This document shows positions 62,347-64,000 of a stretch of 64,000 nt of DNA, piece by piece. The first letter of the stretch is position 1. Each line of letters begins with the position of its first letter. Position numbers and translations under genes: made by a program. The stretch comes from Gemmatimonadaceae bacterium (GTDB taxonomy: Bacteria; Gemmatimonadota; Gemmatimonadetes; Gemmatimonadales; Gemmatimonadaceae): NCBI GenBank assembly GCA_016720905.1, contig JADKJT010000001.1, forward strand, positions 62,001-126,000, read 5' to 3'. The notes beneath the pieces were generated by a model. It had not been told where the DNA came from and did not search any database. It worked only from the letters and a program-made list of their open reading frames with translations.

Positions 62347-64000
62347 TTAACGGATGATCACGAACTTACCGCGCTGAATCTGGCCGTTGCCGCTGGAGCC
62401 AGTTGCGGTGAGTACGTAGAGATAGAGTCCGGAACCCATGTCCAACCCTTCACGTGTGCGCAAGTTGAACGGCAGATCACCAGTCGGGGCGTTGTTTCCC
62501 TGATAGGTGAGGTCGCTCTTGGTCCACGTGAGCTCCTGCAGGAACTGCCCGGAGACCGAGTAGATCCGCAGGATGCCTTCCTCGGGCACACCAGTAAAGT
62601 AGATGCGGGAGGTTGGCGTTCGTCCATTCAATTGATCGATGTCCGATCGCGCGATGTACGGATTGGGCACCACGGAGACGTTGGCCAGATCCTTCTTGGT
62701 GATGGTCGCGTTGGTGGAGAACGGTGTGGCCACCAACTGCACCACGGATCGCTGGTCGAACGGGCGGGAAAATTCGAAGAACTGTGTCCAGCCCGTCTGC
62801 ACCGGCAAGTAACCACCGCTTGCCGAACCTGCCGACGCTGGAAGCGTGCCTCGGCTGTTGATCACCAGAGGATTGCACGTCACCGCGTCCGCGGCAGGCC
62901 GCGTACCCGAACCCGTGACACCACCGGTGCAGGCCACGAGGAACTTGTTGATGCCGATGGAATCAGGCACCAGCACCGGGATGGGGCGGAAGCCATTCGT
63001 GCCATCCGCCTGCACCACCACATAACGTGCCGCACCGGTACCGACCGAGCTGTCTCGCTCAACTTTCTGCAGCACGATCAGCGTATCACCCGGCAGCCAG
63101 ACGCTGTCGGCAATCGTCACGCGAACCGTGTCGTTGCCGGAACCAAGCAGTCGCGTGTTGCTGGCTCGCTTGAGCATGGCAAACTTGACGTCTTCTGTCC
63201 GTCCGTCCACGTCGCGGAACGTCATCTTGAACGGCAGCCGCACTCGCTGCAACGGCCGCGCTGTGGTGGCACCAACCAGCGCGCCGACGGCTGCCGACGT
63301 TTCCGTAACTGTGGTGGACTTGGCCGACGCGTCAGCCAGCGAGGCGTTCACCACCCCTTGCAGATCGGCCACCGGGTCCAGCTTGAACGGGGCCTTTGAG
63401 CCAAAGGGATCGGTCAACCAGCTGAGCGAGTATTGACCACCCTTGATGCGCTTGTTACCGGCGCCAATGATCGGCTGTACCTGCGGTACGAACACGCGCG
63501 CCGCGTTGGACAGCGTGTCGTTCGGGCCGCGCAACACGAAATTCCGGTCGCGAACAGCGCCAAACGGCGTCAACTCCTGTACCAGTCCATTCGCCGTATT
63601 CGCGGTGTCTCGCGGCACAACCGTGTAACCGGGATACAACGGCGACGTCTGCTCGAAGAACTCGCGGTTGGCCGCGTATTGATCGTTGGTTATGAAGATG
63701 GGCTTGTTGTCACCCGTGACCCACACGAACCCATGGTTCACACCCGACGCCGGTGACGAAATGGTATCGACGTAGACCTTGGCGGAACCACTCGTGCCGC
63801 GCTGGGTGCCCGTTATCAGGATGGCGGTGCCAACTTTGACCGGGACGTTCTGGTTTACCGAGAACGCTTGATCGCGTGCCACAAAGTTGGCAACGCCAGG
63901 ACCCGCAGCCGAATTGGCCGCGCTCGGCAAGATCCATCGCACATTGACGGTCGTGGTGGTCGCACTGGTGAGCGTGTCAACCGTCTTGCGGACGATGAAC
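62347..64000 (-). CDS. Large surface protein with type-IX-like C-terminal sorting tail, 5' end outside the window
   Basis: The frame is open to the right edge, so about the last 550 residues are visible. The final ~110 residues look like a Por-secretion/FlgD-like tail: VVPNPYIARSDID, RIYFTGVPEEGILRIYSVSGQ, GLDMGSGLYLYVL and a last strand GKFVIIR. The rest is strand-rich with two cysteines near CTGGV and CNPL. A PorV-like gene follows 10 bases after the stop, matching transport of this cargo by a type-IX-type system. The cargo function is not readable. Confidence 0.78.
   Translation of the reverse strand, partial: FIVRKTVDTLTSATTTTVNVRWILPSAANSAAGPGVANFVARDQAFSVNQNVPVKVGTAILITGTQRGTSGSAKVYVDTISSPASGVNHGFVWVTGDNKPIFITNDQYAANREFFEQTSPLYPGYTVVPRDTANTANGLVQELTPFGAVRDRNFVLRGPNDTLSNAARVFVPQVQPIIGAGNKRIKGGQYSLSWLTDPFGSKAPFKLDPVADLQGVVNASLADASAKSTTVTETSAAVGALVGATTARPLQRVRLPFKMTFRDVDGRTEDVKFAMLKRASNTRLLGSGNDTVRVTIADSVWLPGDTLIVLQKVERDSSVGTGAARYVVVQADGTNGFRPIPVLVPDSIGINKFLVACTGGVTGSGTRPAADAVTCNPLVINSRGTLPASAGSASGGYLPVQTGWTQFFEFSRPFDQRSVVQLVATPFSTNATITKKDLANVSVVPNPYIARSDIDQLNGRTPTSRIYFTGVPEEGILRIYSVSGQFLQELTWTKSDLTYQGNNAPTGDLPFNLRTREGLDMGSGLYLYVLTATGSSGNGQIQRGKFVIIR

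Noticed and set aside
1..64000. CRISPR array, IS element, prophage, tRNA or rRNA
   Set aside because: No regularly spaced direct repeats, transposase, integrase, phage gene or tRNA/rRNA-like sequence was recognised by reading. A covariance-model search would be decisive for tRNA.

Overview
The window is high-GC bacterial chromosome with a gene set typical of Gemmatimonadota (Gemmatimonas-like). The signs are many lipoproteins and outer-membrane proteins, a SusC/SusD pair, GWxTD and PorV-type proteins, FG-GAP/UnbV (CRTAC1-type) lipoproteins, and several carboxypeptidase-regulatory-like surface proteins. The phylum assignment is inferred from gene content, because no rRNA is present. I saw no prophage, IS transposase, CRISPR array, tRNA or rRNA.

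Layout. (1) 1-1.4 kb: lipoate metabolism (3' half of lpd, then lipB) separated by a GTACT-type repeat. (2) 1.5-6 kb, minus strand: a small lipoprotein and a giant Ig-like lipoprotein. (3) 6.6-20.8 kb, mostly plus strand and mostly housekeeping: UvrD-type helicase, M16 protease, a four-helix-bundle gene between two long palindromes, a divergent aminopeptidase, then the chain dnaE-accA-PSP1-metG. (4) 20.9-24.8 kb: four minor pseudopilin genes, overlapping or a few bases apart. (5) 24.8-27.1 kb, minus strand: TPM protein, nucleotidyltransferase-like protein and LemA. (6) 27.3-34.3 kb: DsbA-like lipoprotein, Kdo transferase (waaA), CitMHS transporter, CocE-type hydrolase, a plug-like surface protein and a lipoprotein. 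(7) 34.6-45 kb: an FG-GAP/UnbV lipoprotein overlapping a vanadium-haloperoxidase-like gene, then two more plug-like surface proteins and a lipoprotein. (8) 45-54.3 kb, minus strand: susC, susD, two lipoproteins, an LTXXQ-like protein and a second UnbV protein. (9) 54.8-59.1 kb: a predicted outer-membrane barrel, and a GWxTD protein followed by a propeller-like protein. (10) 59.4-64 kb, minus strand: a surface protein with a type-IX-like sorting tail, a PorV-like protein, a barrel and a lipoprotein, apparently one operon.

Two patterns cut across the window. First, four imperfect palindromes of 147-164 bp belong to one family. All lie at gene 3' ends, two of them bracket the four-helix-bundle gene, and their arms change together, as a selected hairpin would. 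Second, at least six single-base frame breaks occur in otherwise healthy genes (Ig lipoprotein, metG, nucleotidyltransferase, DsbA-like lipoprotein, and twice in the lipoprotein at 33.5 kb). They are both insertions and deletions and include an essential gene, so assembly indels are the simplest explanation; these genes are annotated across the break.

Most of the rest concerns the cell envelope: Kdo addition, export and anchoring of lipoproteins, TonB-dependent uptake, pseudopilin assembly and PorV-linked surface display.
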